Source: Vibrio metschnikovii CIP 69.14
Lineage (GTDB): Bacteria > Pseudomonadota > Gammaproteobacteria > Enterobacterales > Vibrionaceae
Length of the DNA: 64,000 bases
Assembly (NCBI RefSeq): GCF_000176155.1
Contig: NZ_ACZO01000005.1
Span: 186,001-250,000 of the forward strand
Direction: 5' to 3'
In this document: piece after piece, positions 36,590-47,482 of the stretch
How the letters are laid out: the number at the start of each line of letters is the position of its first letter
Numbering within the stretch: the first letter of the stretch is position 1
Made by a program: the position numbers and the translations under genes
The notes under the pieces: model-generated
The model's input: only the letters and a program-made list of their open reading frames with translations
What the model was told of the DNA's origin: nothing
The model's database searches: none

Positions 36590-37133
36590 ATCTACCTTGT
36601 ACATGGTTATAGAGAACCGCCGAATGGTCAGACAAATTACCCTTCATCGCCTGCCCGTGAGTTTCAAACTGTGGCCCGATCAATGTGACTTGGCTATCAG
36701 ACCAAAAGTCACGATTATCGAGTTGAATGCTAAATTTACTGGTTGTGAGTCGTTCAAAGCCAGAATCCGCCAATAAATTATGGGCCACAACGTCATCATA
36801 AAGGATCAACACTTGCTGTTTAGTGAGAATTCCGCGTTTTGCCGTTAATTGCCACTCTTGGGTTGTTCCATCTCGATACACTTTAAGGACGGGATACTCA
36901 AACGTCGTGTTGCCACTTTCCGCATAAAAATCTAAGTGTTGTGAGATAATCTCATAATTCCGTACACCTTGTTGATTGTAGGTGACGTTGTTGAGATGTT
37001 TGCCGCTGAACATCGGCAGCTCAAAATTTGGGGTAACTTGAATCGCCGTCGATTGATCTTTATCCAGCAGATAATACCCCGACCAAGCAGCAACAAAAAA
37101 TAAACAAAGATAAAGGATACGAGTCAAGCTCAT
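36570..37133 (-). CDS. lptC: LPS export system protein LptC
   Basis: A bitopic inner-membrane protein: one membrane helix (about residues 5-23), then a periplasmic jellyroll (about 35-187) that passes LPS from LptB2FG to LptA. NYEIISQHLDFYAESGNTTFEYPVLKVY and LYDDVVAHNLL are typical of the family. Length is 187 aa (E. coli 191). It overlaps kdsC by four bases (ATGA) and lptA at its end, which suggests coupled translation. Confidence 0.94.
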   Translation of the reverse strand: MSLTRILYLCLFFVAAWSGYYLLDKDQSTAIQVTPNFELPMFSGKHLNNVTYNQQGVRNYEIISQHLDFYAESGNTTFEYPVLKVYRDGTTQEWQLTAKRGILTKQQVLILYDDVVAHNLLADSGFERLTTSKFSIQLDNRDFWSDSQVTLIGPQFETHGQAMKGNLSDHSAVLYNHVQGRYETFTP

Positions 37134-37687
37134 ATGCTCAGACCTTGATAGGTTTCCAGTTGATCTCGAGCTTGTAAAATAAGATCACAGACTTCACGTA
37201 CCGCCCCATGTCCCCCTTTAATATGAGTGACATAATTGGCTTTTTGAACCAGCAAAGGGTGTCCATCAGCGACACATACTTTGAGTGCGACCTTGTCCAT
37301 GACGGGCCAATCGATCAGATCATCGCCAATATAAGCGGTGTGTTCTGGGGTAATGGCCAGCTTTTGACAAATATCGTGATAAGCACTGAGCTTATCATCT
37401 TGGCCTTGGTAAACCAGTGAAATACCTAACGCTTTCATGCGATTTTCGACTATTTTTGACTGACGACCTGTAATGATCGCAATCTGAATTCCCGCCTTCA
37501 TTAGAGACTTTACGCCATAGCCATCGCGGGTATGGAAGGTTTTTAGCTCTTCCCCCTGGTTACCCATGTAGACCAACCCGTCAGAGAACACACCGTCAAC
37601 ATCACAAATCAGCAGTTGGATCTGCTTAGCGATGGCGAATACGTTGGCATCCACTTGGCCATATAAAGTGGTGATTGGTTGAGTCAT
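37130..37687 (-). CDS. kdsC: 3-deoxy-D-manno-octulosonate 8-phosphate phosphatase
   Basis: HAD-superfamily phosphatase that releases Kdo from Kdo-8-phosphate. Motif I reads ICDVDGVFSDGLVYM, motif II ITGRQS and the late IGDDLIDWPVM supplies the second acidic pair. The ATG at 37687 shares one base with the kdsD stop (TGATG); a GTG one codon earlier is not needed. Length 185 aa is near E. coli KdsC (188). Confidence 0.96.
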   Translation of the reverse strand: MTQPITTLYGQVDANVFAIAKQIQLLICDVDGVFSDGLVYMGNQGEELKTFHTRDGYGVKSLMKAGIQIAIITGRQSKIVENRMKALGISLVYQGQDDKLSAYHDICQKLAITPEHTAYIGDDLIDWPVMDKVALKVCVADGHPLLVQKANYVTHIKGGHGAVREVCDLILQARDQLETYQGLSI

Positions 37688-38661
37688 CACATCACTCCTG
37701 CTTTGAGTAGGTCGTGCATATTTAAAGCGCCAACCAACTTATGGTTATCGACCAGCATTAAGCCATTAATGCGTTTCTCTTGCATTAAGTTTAGTCCTTC
37801 TACCGCGAGTAGGTGGGGGGAAGCAACGGTTGGGTTTTGCGTCATGACTTGCTCGATAGTCGCGCTATGAATATCCACTCGTTTATCGAGAATTCGGCGC
37901 AGATCGCCATCAGTGAAAATCCCCACTAAGCGGTCATCGTCGCTGACGACGGCGGTCATGCCTAAGCCTTTTTGACTGATTTCTAGTAGTGCTTCTCTGA
38001 TCAGTGCATTAGGCGAAACTTTAGGCAGCGCTTCTCCTTGGTGCATGATATCCGATAGCTTAAGCAGTAATTTACGGCCAAGGGCGCCCCCAGGATGTGA
38101 TAACGCAAAATCTTCAGCGGTAAACCCCCGTGCTTGCAGAAGTGCAACTGCTAATGCATCGCCCATGACTAACGTGGCTGTGGTGCTTGATGTCGGTGCT
38201 AACCCTAGCGGGCAGGCTTCTTCAGGAACGGTGATTTGTAAGTGGATATCGGCCAAGTTCGCCATGGTTGAACGGGGGTTACCAGTCATACTGATGATGC
38301 GATTATTGAGCCGTTTTAATACCGGAAATAGCGCTAGAATCTCAGAAGATTCACCAGAGTTAGAAATGGCAAGCACAATATCACCGCGTTCTATCATACC
38401 AAGATCGCCATGCGAGGCTTCGCCTGGGTGTACGAAAAAAGCCGAAGTGCCTGTACTGGCTAAGGTCGCGGCAATTTTTTTACCAATATGCCCAGATTTA
38501 CCGATCCCCATTACGGCGACTTTACCCTGTTTATTCGCGATAATCATTTCACACGCTTGAGTAAAATCAGCATTAAAGTACTGTTCTAATTGTTGTAATC
38601 CGGCAATTTCAGTGGCCAGCACTTGCTGAGCAACACGGCGGTAATCAAAGTTTTCAGACAT
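37687..38661 (-). CDS. kdsD: D-arabinose 5-phosphate isomerase
   Basis: Converts ribulose 5-phosphate to arabinose 5-phosphate, the first step to Kdo. An N-terminal SIS domain (VMGIGKSGHIGKKIAATLASTGTSAFFVHPGEASHGD) is followed by two CBS domains (LIREALLEISQKGLGMTAVV, GLMLVDNHKLVGALNMHDLLK). I start at the ATG at 38661 (324 aa) behind AGGGAATG; an ATG two codons earlier is possible. It lies 14 bases after yrbG. Confidence 0.95.
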   Translation of the reverse strand: MSENFDYRRVAQQVLATEIAGLQQLEQYFNADFTQACEMIIANKQGKVAVMGIGKSGHIGKKIAATLASTGTSAFFVHPGEASHGDLGMIERGDIVLAISNSGESSEILALFPVLKRLNNRIISMTGNPRSTMANLADIHLQITVPEEACPLGLAPTSSTTATLVMGDALAVALLQARGFTAEDFALSHPGGALGRKLLLKLSDIMHQGEALPKVSPNALIREALLEISQKGLGMTAVVSDDDRLVGIFTDGDLRRILDKRVDIHSATIEQVMTQNPTVASPHLLAVEGLNLMQEKRINGLMLVDNHKLVGALNMHDLLKAGVM

Positions 38662-38675
38662 TCCCATTCCCTACA

Positions 38676-39641
38676 TTAAGCAGCCATATTCATCAATAAA
38701 TACCCTTGATAGGCAATGAATATGATAAACAGTACAGCACCCTCGAGACGGTTAATACTGCGTGATTTACCAAGGGCCATGATCACTAGTAATAATGAGA
38801 CCGCTAACATGACCCAAAAGTCACGGCCCATGATGCTATCGCTCAGTATCGATGGGTTTAAAATCCCAGGAATACCCATCACGGCAAGAATATTAAACAC
38901 ATTCGAGCCGATGATATTGCCGACGGCCATATCATCTTCACCTTTTAATACTCCAGCCAGCGAGGCGGCAAGTTCTGGTAAGCTGGTGCCAACGGCAATG
39001 ATCGTTAGTCCAATAACTAAATCACTCATACCAAAATACTTAGCAATAATCACCGAGTTATCAACGAGCATACTGGCTGCAAAAGGCAGTAGTATTAGAC
39101 CAATAACGACCCAGATGATGGCTTTTTTATTACTAACGTCTGTTGGAATCTCTGATTCACATTCAGCCAATAAGGCATCACCATTTTGCTGCTCTTTACG
39201 GCTAATCTGTAACATCGCTAAGATAAACACCGCAAAGAGAACAAACAGCAGAATACCTTCATAAAAGCCTAAATAGCTATTCCAGAGCAGAAGACCGGAT
39301 AATAACGTCACGCCAACCATCAGTGGTAATTCGCGACGCAAGACCATTGAACTGATCGATAATGGTTTGATTAATGCCGTGATGCCGAGGATCAACGCAA
39401 TATTGGCGATGTTCGAACCGAGTACGTTACCGACCGCGGTATCCGTTTTGCCATCTAAAGCGGCGGTAGCTGAAACCATCATTTCAGGCGCTGATGAACC
39501 CATCGCTAAAATAGTCATCCCGATAACTAAGGGAGAAATGCCGACGTTACGTGCGATGGCGGCAGCGCCGAAAACCAGTTTATCGGCACTCCAAACCAGT
39601 AGAATCAGGCCGACAATCAGTAATCCAGAGGCTTCGAGCAT
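38676..39641 (-). CDS. yrbG: Calcium/sodium antiporter, YrbG type
   Basis: A ten-helix exchanger of the CaCA superfamily with two inverted sodium/calcium-exchanger repeats. Each carries the alpha-repeat signature: MTILAMGSSAPEMMVS with GNVLGSNIANIALILGI in the first half, LTIIAVGTSLPELAAS with GNIIGSNVFNILAVMGI in the second. The ATG at 39641 (321 aa) has AGGA upstream; a TTG six codons earlier is not preferred. It begins the yrbG-kdsDC-lptCAB run, divergent from mla, as in E. coli. Confidence 0.93.
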   Translation of the reverse strand: MLEASGLLIVGLILLVWSADKLVFGAAAIARNVGISPLVIGMTILAMGSSAPEMMVSATAALDGKTDTAVGNVLGSNIANIALILGITALIKPLSISSMVLRRELPLMVGVTLLSGLLLWNSYLGFYEGILLFVLFAVFILAMLQISRKEQQNGDALLAECESEIPTDVSNKKAIIWVVIGLILLPFAASMLVDNSVIIAKYFGMSDLVIGLTIIAVGTSLPELAASLAGVLKGEDDMAVGNIIGSNVFNILAVMGIPGILNPSILSDSIMGRDFWVMLAVSLLLVIMALGKSRSINRLEGAVLFIIFIAYQGYLLMNMAA

Positions 39642-40012
39642 GGCGATTCCTAATCTCAATAAAAAATGAATGAGTAACCGCTAATTTTGACGTGTTGGTC
39701 ACTAAAAGGGAAGTCGAAGATAACATTTATTGTGGCATTTTTATCAAGGGTTTTCATGCGTGATTGCGCTTAATTGAGAGAAATCGGACGCTTTGCTTAC
39801 ACTTTGTTACCGATTTTTCCGGATAGTGAAAGGTTCGATGACGTTTTCATCACTGTTCTTATCGTCAGTGATGTAAGGTTATTAGAGGAAAATATCATTG
39901 GCCAGAGAGAGGGCTTATCGAATGACTAATTGAACAGCGCTTTTAATTTAAGCCTAATCTGCTTATGATTGCGCATTATCTGGATGGAAAACCACAACAG
40001 CGAATCGAGAGT
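39642..40012. promoter_or_regulatory. Divergent yrbG/mlaF intergenic region
   Basis: No convincing ORF in these 371 bases. A perfect 8-bp inverted repeat (CATCACTG / CAGTGATG, 39848-39873) around 10 bases without a T-run could be an operator or a transcript stem. A -35-like TTGAAC at 39930-39935 followed by a TAAT-rich -10 region is a possible mlaF promoter. It would place the transcript start too near 39965 for the ATG at 39965 to be used. Confidence 0.35.
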
Positions 40013-40816
40013 ATGTCCGAAACTGATCTAGTGACCATCAATAAGTTAACCTTTTCCCGAGCCAATCGTCTCATCTTTGATCAGGTGAGTTTGCAGGTAC
40101 CGAAAGGGAAAATCACCGCCATTATGGGTCCTTCTGGAATAGGCAAGACGACCTTATTGCGTTTGATTGGTGGTCAACTCCTGCCTGAAGCCGGTGACAT
40201 TTGGTTTGATGGCGATAATATTCCCCATTTATCACGTAAACAGCTTTATCAAGCTCGTAAAAAAATGAGCATGCTTTTCCAATCGGGTGCTCTATTTACC
40301 GATCTTAATGTGTTTGATAATGTCGCCTTTCCACTCCGCGAACATACGAAATTAAACGAGGCGTTGATAAAAACACTGGTCCTTCTTAAGCTTGAAGCGG
40401 TGGGTTTGCGTGGTGCTGCCCATTTAATGCCAAGTGAGCTGTCTGGTGGTATGGCTCGTCGAGCCGCCTTAGCGCGAGCCATCGCGCTCGATCCGGAACT
40501 GATCATGTACGATGAACCGTTTGTTGGCCAAGATCCTATCACTATGGGGGTTCTGGTTGAGCTGATCCGTAACTTAAATCAAGCATTAGGTTTAACGTCG
40601 GTGGTGGTATCTCATGATGTGCCCGAGGTCATGAGTATTGCTGATTGGGTTTATTTATTGGCGGATGGGAAGGTGATTGCTTTTGGTACGCCGCAGGAAC
40701 TGGAAAATAACCCAGATCCACGCGTGCAACAATTTTTACGTGGTGAAGCGGATGGGCCTGTCCCTTTTCGTTTTCCTGCGCAGTCGATAGAGAAGGACTT
40801 GTTTGATGGCCAATAA
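40013..40816 (+). CDS. mlaF: Phospholipid ABC transporter ATPase MlaF
   Basis: ATPase of the MlaFEDB complex that moves phospholipids between the inner membrane and the outer-membrane lipid-asymmetry pathway. Walker A GPSGIGKT, signature [15 protein letters not shown], Walker [13 protein letters not shown] and switch VVSHDVPE are all present. I start at the ATG at 40013 (267 aa, [12 protein letters not shown]); an ATG 16 codons earlier would make an atypical N-terminus. The last 11 bases overlap mlaE. Confidence 0.94.
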   Translation: MSETDLVTINKLTFSRANRLIFDQVSLQVPKGKITAIMGPSGIGKTTLLRLIGGQLLPEAGDIWFDGDNIPHLSRKQLYQARKKMSMLFQSGALFTDLNVFDNVAFPLREHTKLNEALIKTLVLLKLEAVGLRGAAHLMPSELSGGMARRAALARAIALDPELIMYDEPFVGQDPITMGVLVELIRNLNQALGLTSVVVSHDVPEVMSIADWVYLLADGKVIAFGTPQELENNPDPRVQQFLRGEADGPVPFRFPAQSIEKDLFDGQ

Positions 40817-41597
40817 TTGGGAGCAAGCAATCAGTCGCTTTGGTCGGCGCTGTTTAGGCGTTGGCGAATCTTTTGGGCGAGCGAGCTTGATGCTGTTTGG
40901 GGCTCTGGTGGGAAGACCAAGACCGATCCAACATTTACCTCTGCTGATGAAACAGTTGTACAGCGTGGGCGTACAGTCTCTGGCGATTATTATCGTCTCT
41001 GGCCTGTTCATTGGTATGGTTCTCAGCCTGCAAGGTTATGTGATCCTAGTTGATTTTGGGGCTGAAACCAGCTTAGGGCAAATGGTGGCTTTGTCGTTGT
41101 TGCGTGAGCTTGGCCCTGTTGTCACGGCATTGCTGTTCGCGGGACGAGCCGGTTCGGCGTTGACGGCAGAAATTGGCTTAATGAAAGCTACCGAACAAAT
41201 TTCCAGTTTAGAAATGATGGCCGTGGATCCGCTTAAGCGAATCATTGCTCCACGTCTGTGGGCTGGACTGATTTCGATGCCTTTACTGGCGATGATCTTT
41301 ATGGCGGTGGGCATTTGGGGGGGACATTTAGTCGGCGTTGATTGGAAAGGTATTGATCAAGGTAGTTTTTGGTCGGTAATGCAATCGTCGGTTGAATTAG
41401 GTAGAGATATTGGTAATAGCGTGATCAAATGTGTGGTCTTTGCGATCACGGTAACTTGGATCGCGCTGTTTAACGGTTATGACGCTATTCCTACTTCAGA
41501 AGGGATTAGCCGAGCGACAACACGCACCGTGGTACACTCGTCTTTGGCGGTGTTAGCACTGGATTTTGTTCTGACCGCATTGATGTTTGGGAATTAA
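40806..41597 (+). CDS. mlaE: Phospholipid ABC transporter permease MlaE
   Basis: The 263-residue permease has the MlaE (YrbE) fold, with an amphipathic N-terminal helix and about five membrane segments. The conserved [42 protein letters not shown] is present. The ATG at 40806 overlaps mlaF by 11 bases; a TTG one codon earlier is not needed. mlaD follows after two bases. Confidence 0.95.
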   Translation: MANNWEQAISRFGRRCLGVGESFGRASLMLFGALVGRPRPIQHLPLLMKQLYSVGVQSLAIIIVSGLFIGMVLSLQGYVILVDFGAETSLGQMVALSLLRELGPVVTALLFAGRAGSALTAEIGLMKATEQISSLEMMAVDPLKRIIAPRLWAGLISMPLLAMIFMAVGIWGGHLVGVDWKGIDQGSFWSVMQSSVELGRDIGNSVIKCVVFAITVTWIALFNGYDAIPTSEGISRATTRTVVHSSLAVLALDFVLTALMFGN

Positions 41598-41599
41598 AC

Positions 41600-42088
41600 A
41601 TGCAGCAAACACGAAAAGTAGAATTTTGGGTAGGGAGTTTTGTGCTAGCAGGAATTTGCGCAATTCTTATTATGATTTTTCACGTAGCTGACGTGAAAGG
41701 GTTAGGTTCAAACGATACTTACTCACTAACCGCTGAGTTCGATAATATCGGTAACTTGAAAGTTCGCTCACCAGTCAAAGTGGGTGGCGTAGTGGTGGGG
41801 CGTGTATCGGATATTCAGTTGGATCGTCATCGTTTATTGCCTGTTGTGACCATGGCTATCGATAGCCAATATGATCAGTTTTCTGAAAACTCCAGTGTGA
41901 AAATACTCACTTCAGGATTAATTGGTGAGCAATACATAGGTTTAGTGCCCGGATTTGTCTTTGATGATGAGCAAATGCTCAAAGATGGTGACCATATTGA
42001 AGACACCAAATCAGCGCTGGTATTGGAAGATTTAATCGGCCAAGTGCTGTATAGCGTGGGCAATTCAGACAGTAAAAAACAGGAGTAA
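41600..42088 (+). CDS. mlaD: Phospholipid-binding MCE protein MlaD
   Basis: One N-terminal membrane helix (about residues 8-28) anchors a single periplasmic MCE domain (about 38-118: DNIGNLKVRSPVKVGGVVVGRV, TSGLIGEQYIGLVPG). MlaD hexamers form the lipid channel on MlaFE and contact MlaC. The length of 162 aa is a little shorter than E. coli MlaD (183 aa), lacking part of the C-terminal helix extension. Confidence 0.94.
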   Translation: MQQTRKVEFWVGSFVLAGICAILIMIFHVADVKGLGSNDTYSLTAEFDNIGNLKVRSPVKVGGVVVGRVSDIQLDRHRLLPVVTMAIDSQYDQFSENSSVKILTSGLIGEQYIGLVPGFVFDDEQMLKDGDHIEDTKSALVLEDLIGQVLYSVGNSDSKKQE

Positions 42089-42091
42089 ATC

Positions 42092-42730
42092 ATGTTGAAA
42101 CGGTATTGGGTTTTAGTTCTAGGCCTGTTTTTTTCATTGGCAATTCAAGCCGAAGTGATTGATAAAACGCAGCCTTATCAGATGATGAAACAAGTGGCAG
42201 AAAAGTCATTTGCTCGTTTAAAAGCGGAACAACCTAAGATTCACGACAATCCAGAGTATCTTAAAGTCATTGTTGAAGAAGAGCTGATGCCTTACATCAA
42301 TGAGCAGTATGCAGCTTTGAAACTACTCGGTACACATTTACAAGGGGCCAATCGTGAAGAGGTTGGCCAGTTCATTACGGCGTTTCGCGCTTATATGGTG
42401 ACAAGCTATGCACAAGCCTTAACCCAATATAACGATCAGCGTGTTGAGTTTGCTCCCGAAGTTCCAGTCCCAGAAGGGCGACGGATCACTGGCGTACAGG
42501 TGGAACTGATCGACCCACCAAGACCGAATGTGAAAATTGAATTTCGTCTGCGTCAGGAGAGAAATGGAGAATGGAAAGGATTTGATATGATTGCAGAAGG
42601 GATCAGTTTGTTATCAAGTAAGCAATCTGAGTGGAGCGGTAAAATCCGTCAAGACGGGATCTTAGCGGTCGCGAAAGAGTTGCAACGCTTATCAGAGCAA
42701 CCGATCCGTTTTGAGAGTGAGTCACAATGA
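42092..42730 (+). CDS. mlaC: Periplasmic phospholipid shuttle MlaC
   Basis: The 212-residue protein has a signal peptide ending near residue 20 (AIQA|EVID). An MlaC/Ttg2D fold follows (KVIVEEELMPYINEQYAALKLLG, FRAYMVTSYAQALTQYNDQRVEFAPE, FRLRQERNGEWKGFDMIAEGISLL). It carries phospholipid between MlaA at the outer membrane and MlaD. mlaA itself is not in the window. It overlaps mlaB by four bases (ATGA). Confidence 0.94.
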   Translation: MLKRYWVLVLGLFFSLAIQAEVIDKTQPYQMMKQVAEKSFARLKAEQPKIHDNPEYLKVIVEEELMPYINEQYAALKLLGTHLQGANREEVGQFITAFRAYMVTSYAQALTQYNDQRVEFAPEVPVPEGRRITGVQVELIDPPRPNVKIEFRLRQERNGEWKGFDMIAEGISLLSSKQSEWSGKIRQDGILAVAKELQRLSEQPIRFESESQ

Positions 42731-43053
42731 GTGAGCAATGGCAAATGACCAATCCTGAACACGCCTTATTAAAAGGCGCGCTGGATAGAGAAACCGTTCC
42801 TAACTTGTGGCGTCATTTACAAACTTGGCAACCGACGGCTTTGCAATGCGAGATTTCTTTAGCAGAGGTACAACGTATCGATTCTGCGGGGATGGTAATG
42901 CTCATTCACTTAATAGAGCATGCAAAAACACAAAACTGTCATATAATGCTGAGTTTTGTGCCACAACAACTGCGCACATTATTTCAGTTGAGCAACATCG
43001 AAGCGATGATGGCTCAACATATTCAACCATTAGCAGGGGTGAATTGTGGATAG
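42727..43053 (+). CDS. mlaB: STAS-domain protein MlaB
   Basis: A 108-residue STAS-domain protein that binds MlaF and stabilises the transporter. The STAS signature region QRIDSAGMVMLIHLIEHAKTQ with Asp-Ser before the helix is present. Length is close to E. coli MlaB (97). The start overlaps mlaC and the end overlaps ibaG by eight bases, so the set is tightly coupled. Confidence 0.9.
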   Translation: MSEQWQMTNPEHALLKGALDRETVPNLWRHLQTWQPTALQCEISLAEVQRIDSAGMVMLIHLIEHAKTQNCHIMLSFVPQQLRTLFQLSNIEAMMAQHIQPLAGVNCG

Positions 43054-43300
43054 CACACAAGTACAACAATTATTACAACAAGCGCTCAACCTTGAAGAGC
43101 TACATGTCAAAGGTGAGGGTAGCCATTATGAGGTGATCGCGATTGATGCGAGCTTCGAGACGATGAGTCGAGTGAAGAAACAGCAACTGATTTATGCTCC
43201 ATTAATGGCGTACATTCAGCGTAATGATATTCACGCGGTATCAATCAAAACGTTCACCCCACAAGAGTGGGCTCGCAATAAAAAGTTGATGTCGCTGTAA
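43046..43300 (+). CDS. ibaG: BolA-family protein IbaG
   Basis: An 84-residue BolA-fold protein with GEGSHYEVIAIDASFETMSRVKKQQLIYAPLM and an HAVSIKTFTP C-terminus. Its position between mlaB and murA matches IbaG (YrbA), linked in E. coli to acid tolerance and iron-sulfur/glutaredoxin partnership. The start is GTG at 43046, inside the end of mlaB. murA follows after nine bases. Confidence 0.92.
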   Translation: MDSTQVQQLLQQALNLEELHVKGEGSHYEVIAIDASFETMSRVKKQQLIYAPLMAYIQRNDIHAVSIKTFTPQEWARNKKLMSL

Positions 43301-44575
<1,275 letters not shown>

Positions 44576-44593
44576 CGGGCTCAAGGGTTAATG

Positions 44594-44622
44594 AGCCGAA
44601 ATTTTAGGATTTCGGCTTTTTT
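44594..44622 (+). terminator. Rho-independent terminator of the mla-ibaG-murA transcript
   Basis: A 9-bp stem (AGCCGAAAT / ATTTCGGCT) with a 6-nt loop is followed by TTTTTT. It ends 25 bases before the plsC start, which also argues against starting plsC further upstream. Confidence 0.9.
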
Positions 44623-44647
44623 ATTTAAGCTCCATTGGAGAATCTGC

Positions 44648-45385
44648 ATGATTGCTGTCTTGCGTCTTTTGGCATTAGCTCTATTTGCTGTTGTGATGTT
44701 TGTTTTTGGATGTGGCTATTGTTTGCTCAGTCCGCGCAATCCAAAACACGTTTTCACCTTTGGCCGTCTGTTTGCCAAAATGTCTCGGGTATTTGGTATT
44801 ACTTTAGAGCTGCGTATTCCTGAGGATGCTTATCATCGTGGTCAGGCGATTTATATTGCTAACCATCAAAATACTTGGGATCTTTTTACAGTCTCTGCGG
44901 CGGTGACGCCCAAAGTGGTCACGGTAGGCAAAAAAAGCCTATTATGGACGCCGTTGTTTGGTCAGTTGTATTGGCTAACCGGCAATATTTTGATTGATCG
45001 CAGCAATAAGGCCAAAGCCAAAGGCACGATTGATCAAGTGGTGGATAGTATGAATAACAGTGACGTTTCGGTCTGGATGTTCCCTGAAGGAACGCGTTCC
45101 CGTGGCCGGGGGTTACTGCCTTTTAAAGCGGGTGCTTTTCATGCTGCGATAGGTGCGAAAGTGCCGATTATTCCGATCGTCTGTAGTTCTACCAATCATT
45201 TACGTTTAAATCGTTGGAATAATGGTCATGTGATTGTCGAAATGCTGCCGCCCGTTAGTACGGAAGGGTTAACTCGAGAACAAGTCCGTGAATTATCTAA
45301 GCAGTGTCACCATGATATGCAAATCAAATTGGCTGAACTTGATGCCGAAGTGGCGCGATTAGATGCTCAACCAGCTCGTGGATAA
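44648..45385 (+). CDS. plsC: 1-acyl-sn-glycerol-3-phosphate acyltransferase
   Basis: Makes phosphatidic acid from lysophosphatidic acid at the inner membrane. The HX4D motif is in IANHQNTWDLF and the substrate motif in FPEGTRSRGRGLLPFKAGAF. An N-terminal hydrophobic anchor spans about residues 3-27. I start at the ATG at 44648 (245 aa, same as E. coli PlsC), because the frame upstream runs through the murA terminator. GGAG lies eight bases before it. Confidence 0.94.
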   Translation: MIAVLRLLALALFAVVMFVFGCGYCLLSPRNPKHVFTFGRLFAKMSRVFGITLELRIPEDAYHRGQAIYIANHQNTWDLFTVSAAVTPKVVTVGKKSLLWTPLFGQLYWLTGNILIDRSNKAKAKGTIDQVVDSMNNSDVSVWMFPEGTRSRGRGLLPFKAGAFHAAIGAKVPIIPIVCSSTNHLRLNRWNNGHVIVEMLPPVSTEGLTREQVRELSKQCHHDMQIKLAELDAEVARLDAQPARG

Positions 45386-45441
45386 TTGCCTTTTATAGAA
45401 TCACTGAGCTATTAAAATTGCGCTAATACATCAGAGAAAAG

Positions 45442-45472
45442 AAAAAAGGTTGCTTATCAAGCAACCTTTTTT
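45442..45472. terminator. Bidirectional terminator between plsC and ridA
   Basis: AAAAAAGGTTGCTT and AAGCAACCTTTTTT form a long symmetrical stem with a very small loop (ATC), A-run on one side and T-run on the other. It can stop both convergent transcripts. Confidence 0.9.
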
Positions 45473-45485
45473 ATCGCGAGAGCGC

Positions 45486-45875
45486 TTATCGACGAACAGC
45501 GATCGCTTCAATTTCAATCCCAACATCTTTCGGTAAACGTGCAACTTCAACGCAAGAACGTGCAGGGTAATTGGCGACGTTGTGATCATCAAAAAACTGG
45601 CCATAAACCTGATTCACGGTAGCGAAATCGTTGAGATCTTTGACGAAGACGGTCATTTTAACGATATCGCCTACCGTTAATCCCGCCGATTCAACCACCG
45701 CTTTAACGTTATCTAAAGATTGTTTTGCTTGAGCAGCGATATCAGCAGGGACTTCTCCTGTCACTGGGTTTACAGGGATTTGGCCTGAAGTCAGAACCAT
45801 GTTACCTAAATCAATCCCCTGAATATAAGGACCGATTGCCGCTGGAGCCGATTCGGTATGCAGAACTTTAGTCAT
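45486..45875 (-). CDS. ridA: Reactive intermediate/imine deaminase RidA
   Basis: The 129-residue protein belongs to the YjgF/RidA family and hydrolyses 2-aminoacrylate released by PLP enzymes. GQIPVNPVTGEVPADIAAQAKQSL and the C-terminal RSCVEVARLPKDVGIEIEAIA with the catalytic arginine are intact. It is downstream of pyrBI, with a 141-base gap, as in enterobacteria. Confidence 0.95.
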   Translation of the reverse strand: MTKVLHTESAPAAIGPYIQGIDLGNMVLTSGQIPVNPVTGEVPADIAAQAKQSLDNVKAVVESAGLTVGDIVKMTVFVKDLNDFATVNQVYGQFFDDHNVANYPARSCVEVARLPKDVGIEIEAIAVRR

Positions 45876-46016
45876 GCGAGTTATTCCATAATCTTGATTA
45901 AAAATGAGTTTTTAGTGTGCCTCTAAACCCAGTAGAGGTAAAGAGGCAATCGGCAGAACCTTAGTGGTTCGCACTCCGTTTATGGATGTTACGTCGTTAG
46001 TACGGATGAACTCTGT

Positions 46017-46484
46017 TTAGGCTTCGCGTTCGGTTACTACTTCGCGTGAGAAGACTTTCTCACAGTATTTACACTTAAGACGAATTTCATTGGTTTTCTC
46101 AAAAATGCGGAAGCTACTCTCAACGGGTTCATTGTGTGAGATACAGTTGCTGTTTGGGCAAGCAAAGACGTTATTGATCTTTTCTGGCAGCGTTAAGGCT
46201 AATTTTTTAACGACTTGATAATCTTCTATTTGGTTAACCGTAGCATGGGGGGCATAGAGTGCGAGTTTATTGGCTTGATCTTCGTTGATAAAGACATTCT
46301 CTATCTTCAGGAGATCTTTATGGCCGAGTGCTGATGAGGGTAGGTTGAGGCCAATGGTGACGCGTTGGTGAGAGTTGTGCATATCAAATAAACGCAAGAC
46401 TTTGATCCCAACCTTGGCTGGGATGTGATCAATAACCGTCCCGTTTTTAATCGCTTCAACTTGCAGTTTAGTCTCTTTATTCAT
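46017..46484 (-). CDS. pyrI: Aspartate carbamoyltransferase regulatory subunit
   Basis: PyrI carries the allosteric nucleotide site (residues about 1-100) and a zinc-binding C-terminal domain. The four cysteine ligands appear as CPNSNC and, 27 residues later, CKYC. I start at the ATG at 46484 (155 aa), with TGGAG six bases upstream. It follows pyrB after 11 bases. CTP/UTP inhibition of the holoenzyme is the known role. Confidence 0.96.
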   Translation of the reverse strand: MNKETKLQVEAIKNGTVIDHIPAKVGIKVLRLFDMHNSHQRVTIGLNLPSSALGHKDLLKIENVFINEDQANKLALYAPHATVNQIEDYQVVKKLALTLPEKINNVFACPNSNCISHNEPVESSFRIFEKTNEIRLKCKYCEKVFSREVVTEREA

Positions 46485-46495
46485 GTTCGGCTCCA

Positions 46496-47425
46496 TTACA
46501 GTGACTCATTTAACACAAGGGCAAGCAGTGCTTCACGGGCATAGACCCCATTCTCGGCTTGTTGAAAGAAGTAGGCGTGCGAGGTTTTATCGACATCCGT
46601 TGTGATTTCATCAACTCGTGGCAGTGGATGGAGGACTTTCATGTTTGAACGAGCGTCTTGCAGCATCGCTGCCGTTAACACGAAGGCGGATTTAATATGC
46701 GCATATTCTGATTCATCGAAACGTTCTTTTTGGACTCGTGTCATGTATAAAATGTCGAGTTCAGGGATCACGCTTTCCATATCGCTATGTAAGCTGTACT
46801 GCAGCCCTGCATCATCGAGCTCTTCACAAATATAATCAGGCATCGCCAGAGCTTCTGGTGCGACAAAGAAGAAGCGATTATTGTCAAATTTCGCCAATGC
46901 TTGAGTTAAAGAGTGGACGGTACGGCCATATTTCAAATCCCCGACAAAGGCGATATTTAAGTTATTTAAACGGCCTTGGGTTTCAAAAATTGAGAATAAA
47001 TCGAGCAGGGTTTGTGTCGGATGTTGGTTAGAACCATCACCAGCATTGATCACCGGTATGCCATTGGAAAATTCAGAAGCAAGACGAGCGGCTCCCTCTT
47101 GAGGATGACGCATAACAAACGCATCGACGTAAGAGGCAATTACCTGAACCGAATCGGCTAAGGTTTCGCCTTTTTTAGCCAGTGACGTATTGCCACCGTT
47201 GTCAAAACCAATCACGCTGCCACCGATACGTTGTACTGCCGTTTCAAAAGAGAGTCGCGTTCGAGTTGAGGGTTCGAAAAAACAGCTGGCAATAACCTTA
47301 TCTTTAATCAGAGTCGGTTTCGGTTCGGCTTTTAATTGACCTGCGGTGCGGACAATCAATTCCAGTTCTGCTCGTGATAGCTCAGAAATGGAGATGATGT
47401 GCTTTTGGTAAAGCGAATTGGTCAT
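46496..47425 (-). CDS. pyrB: Aspartate carbamoyltransferase catalytic subunit
   Basis: Committed step of pyrimidine synthesis: carbamoyl phosphate plus aspartate. The carbamoyl-phosphate motif [13 protein letters not shown] and the late HPLPRVDEI are intact, with [16 protein letters not shown] in the centre. I start at the ATG at 47425 (309 aa; E. coli 311), behind GGAAG. The open frame further upstream runs through the attenuator hairpin and is not coding. Confidence 0.96.
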   Translation of the reverse strand: MTNSLYQKHIISISELSRAELELIVRTAGQLKAEPKPTLIKDKVIASCFFEPSTRTRLSFETAVQRIGGSVIGFDNGGNTSLAKKGETLADSVQVIASYVDAFVMRHPQEGAARLASEFSNGIPVINAGDGSNQHPTQTLLDLFSIFETQGRLNNLNIAFVGDLKYGRTVHSLTQALAKFDNNRFFFVAPEALAMPDYICEELDDAGLQYSLHSDMESVIPELDILYMTRVQKERFDESEYAHIKSAFVLTAAMLQDARSNMKVLHPLPRVDEITTDVDKTSHAYFFQQAENGVYAREALLALVLNESL

Positions 47426-47456
47426 AATTTCTTCCCTTGCTTGGTGTTTCGGCCAT

Positions 47457-47482
47457 AAAAAAGCCCCCCGATCTGGGAGGCT
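47457..47482 (-). terminator. Attenuator (intrinsic terminator) in the pyrBI leader
   Basis: On the minus strand AGCCTCCC pairs with GGGGGGCT (one G-T pair) around AGATC and is followed by TTTTTTAT, 31 bases before pyrB. The stop codon of the leader ORF (47481-47483) lies at the 5' edge of the stem. This is the arrangement known from pyrBI attenuation in E. coli, where ribosome coupling depends on UTP. Confidence 0.85.

Noticed and set aside
44591..44647. Longer N-terminus for PlsC
   Set aside because: It would begin inside the murA terminator; the ATG at 44648 gives the usual 245-residue protein.
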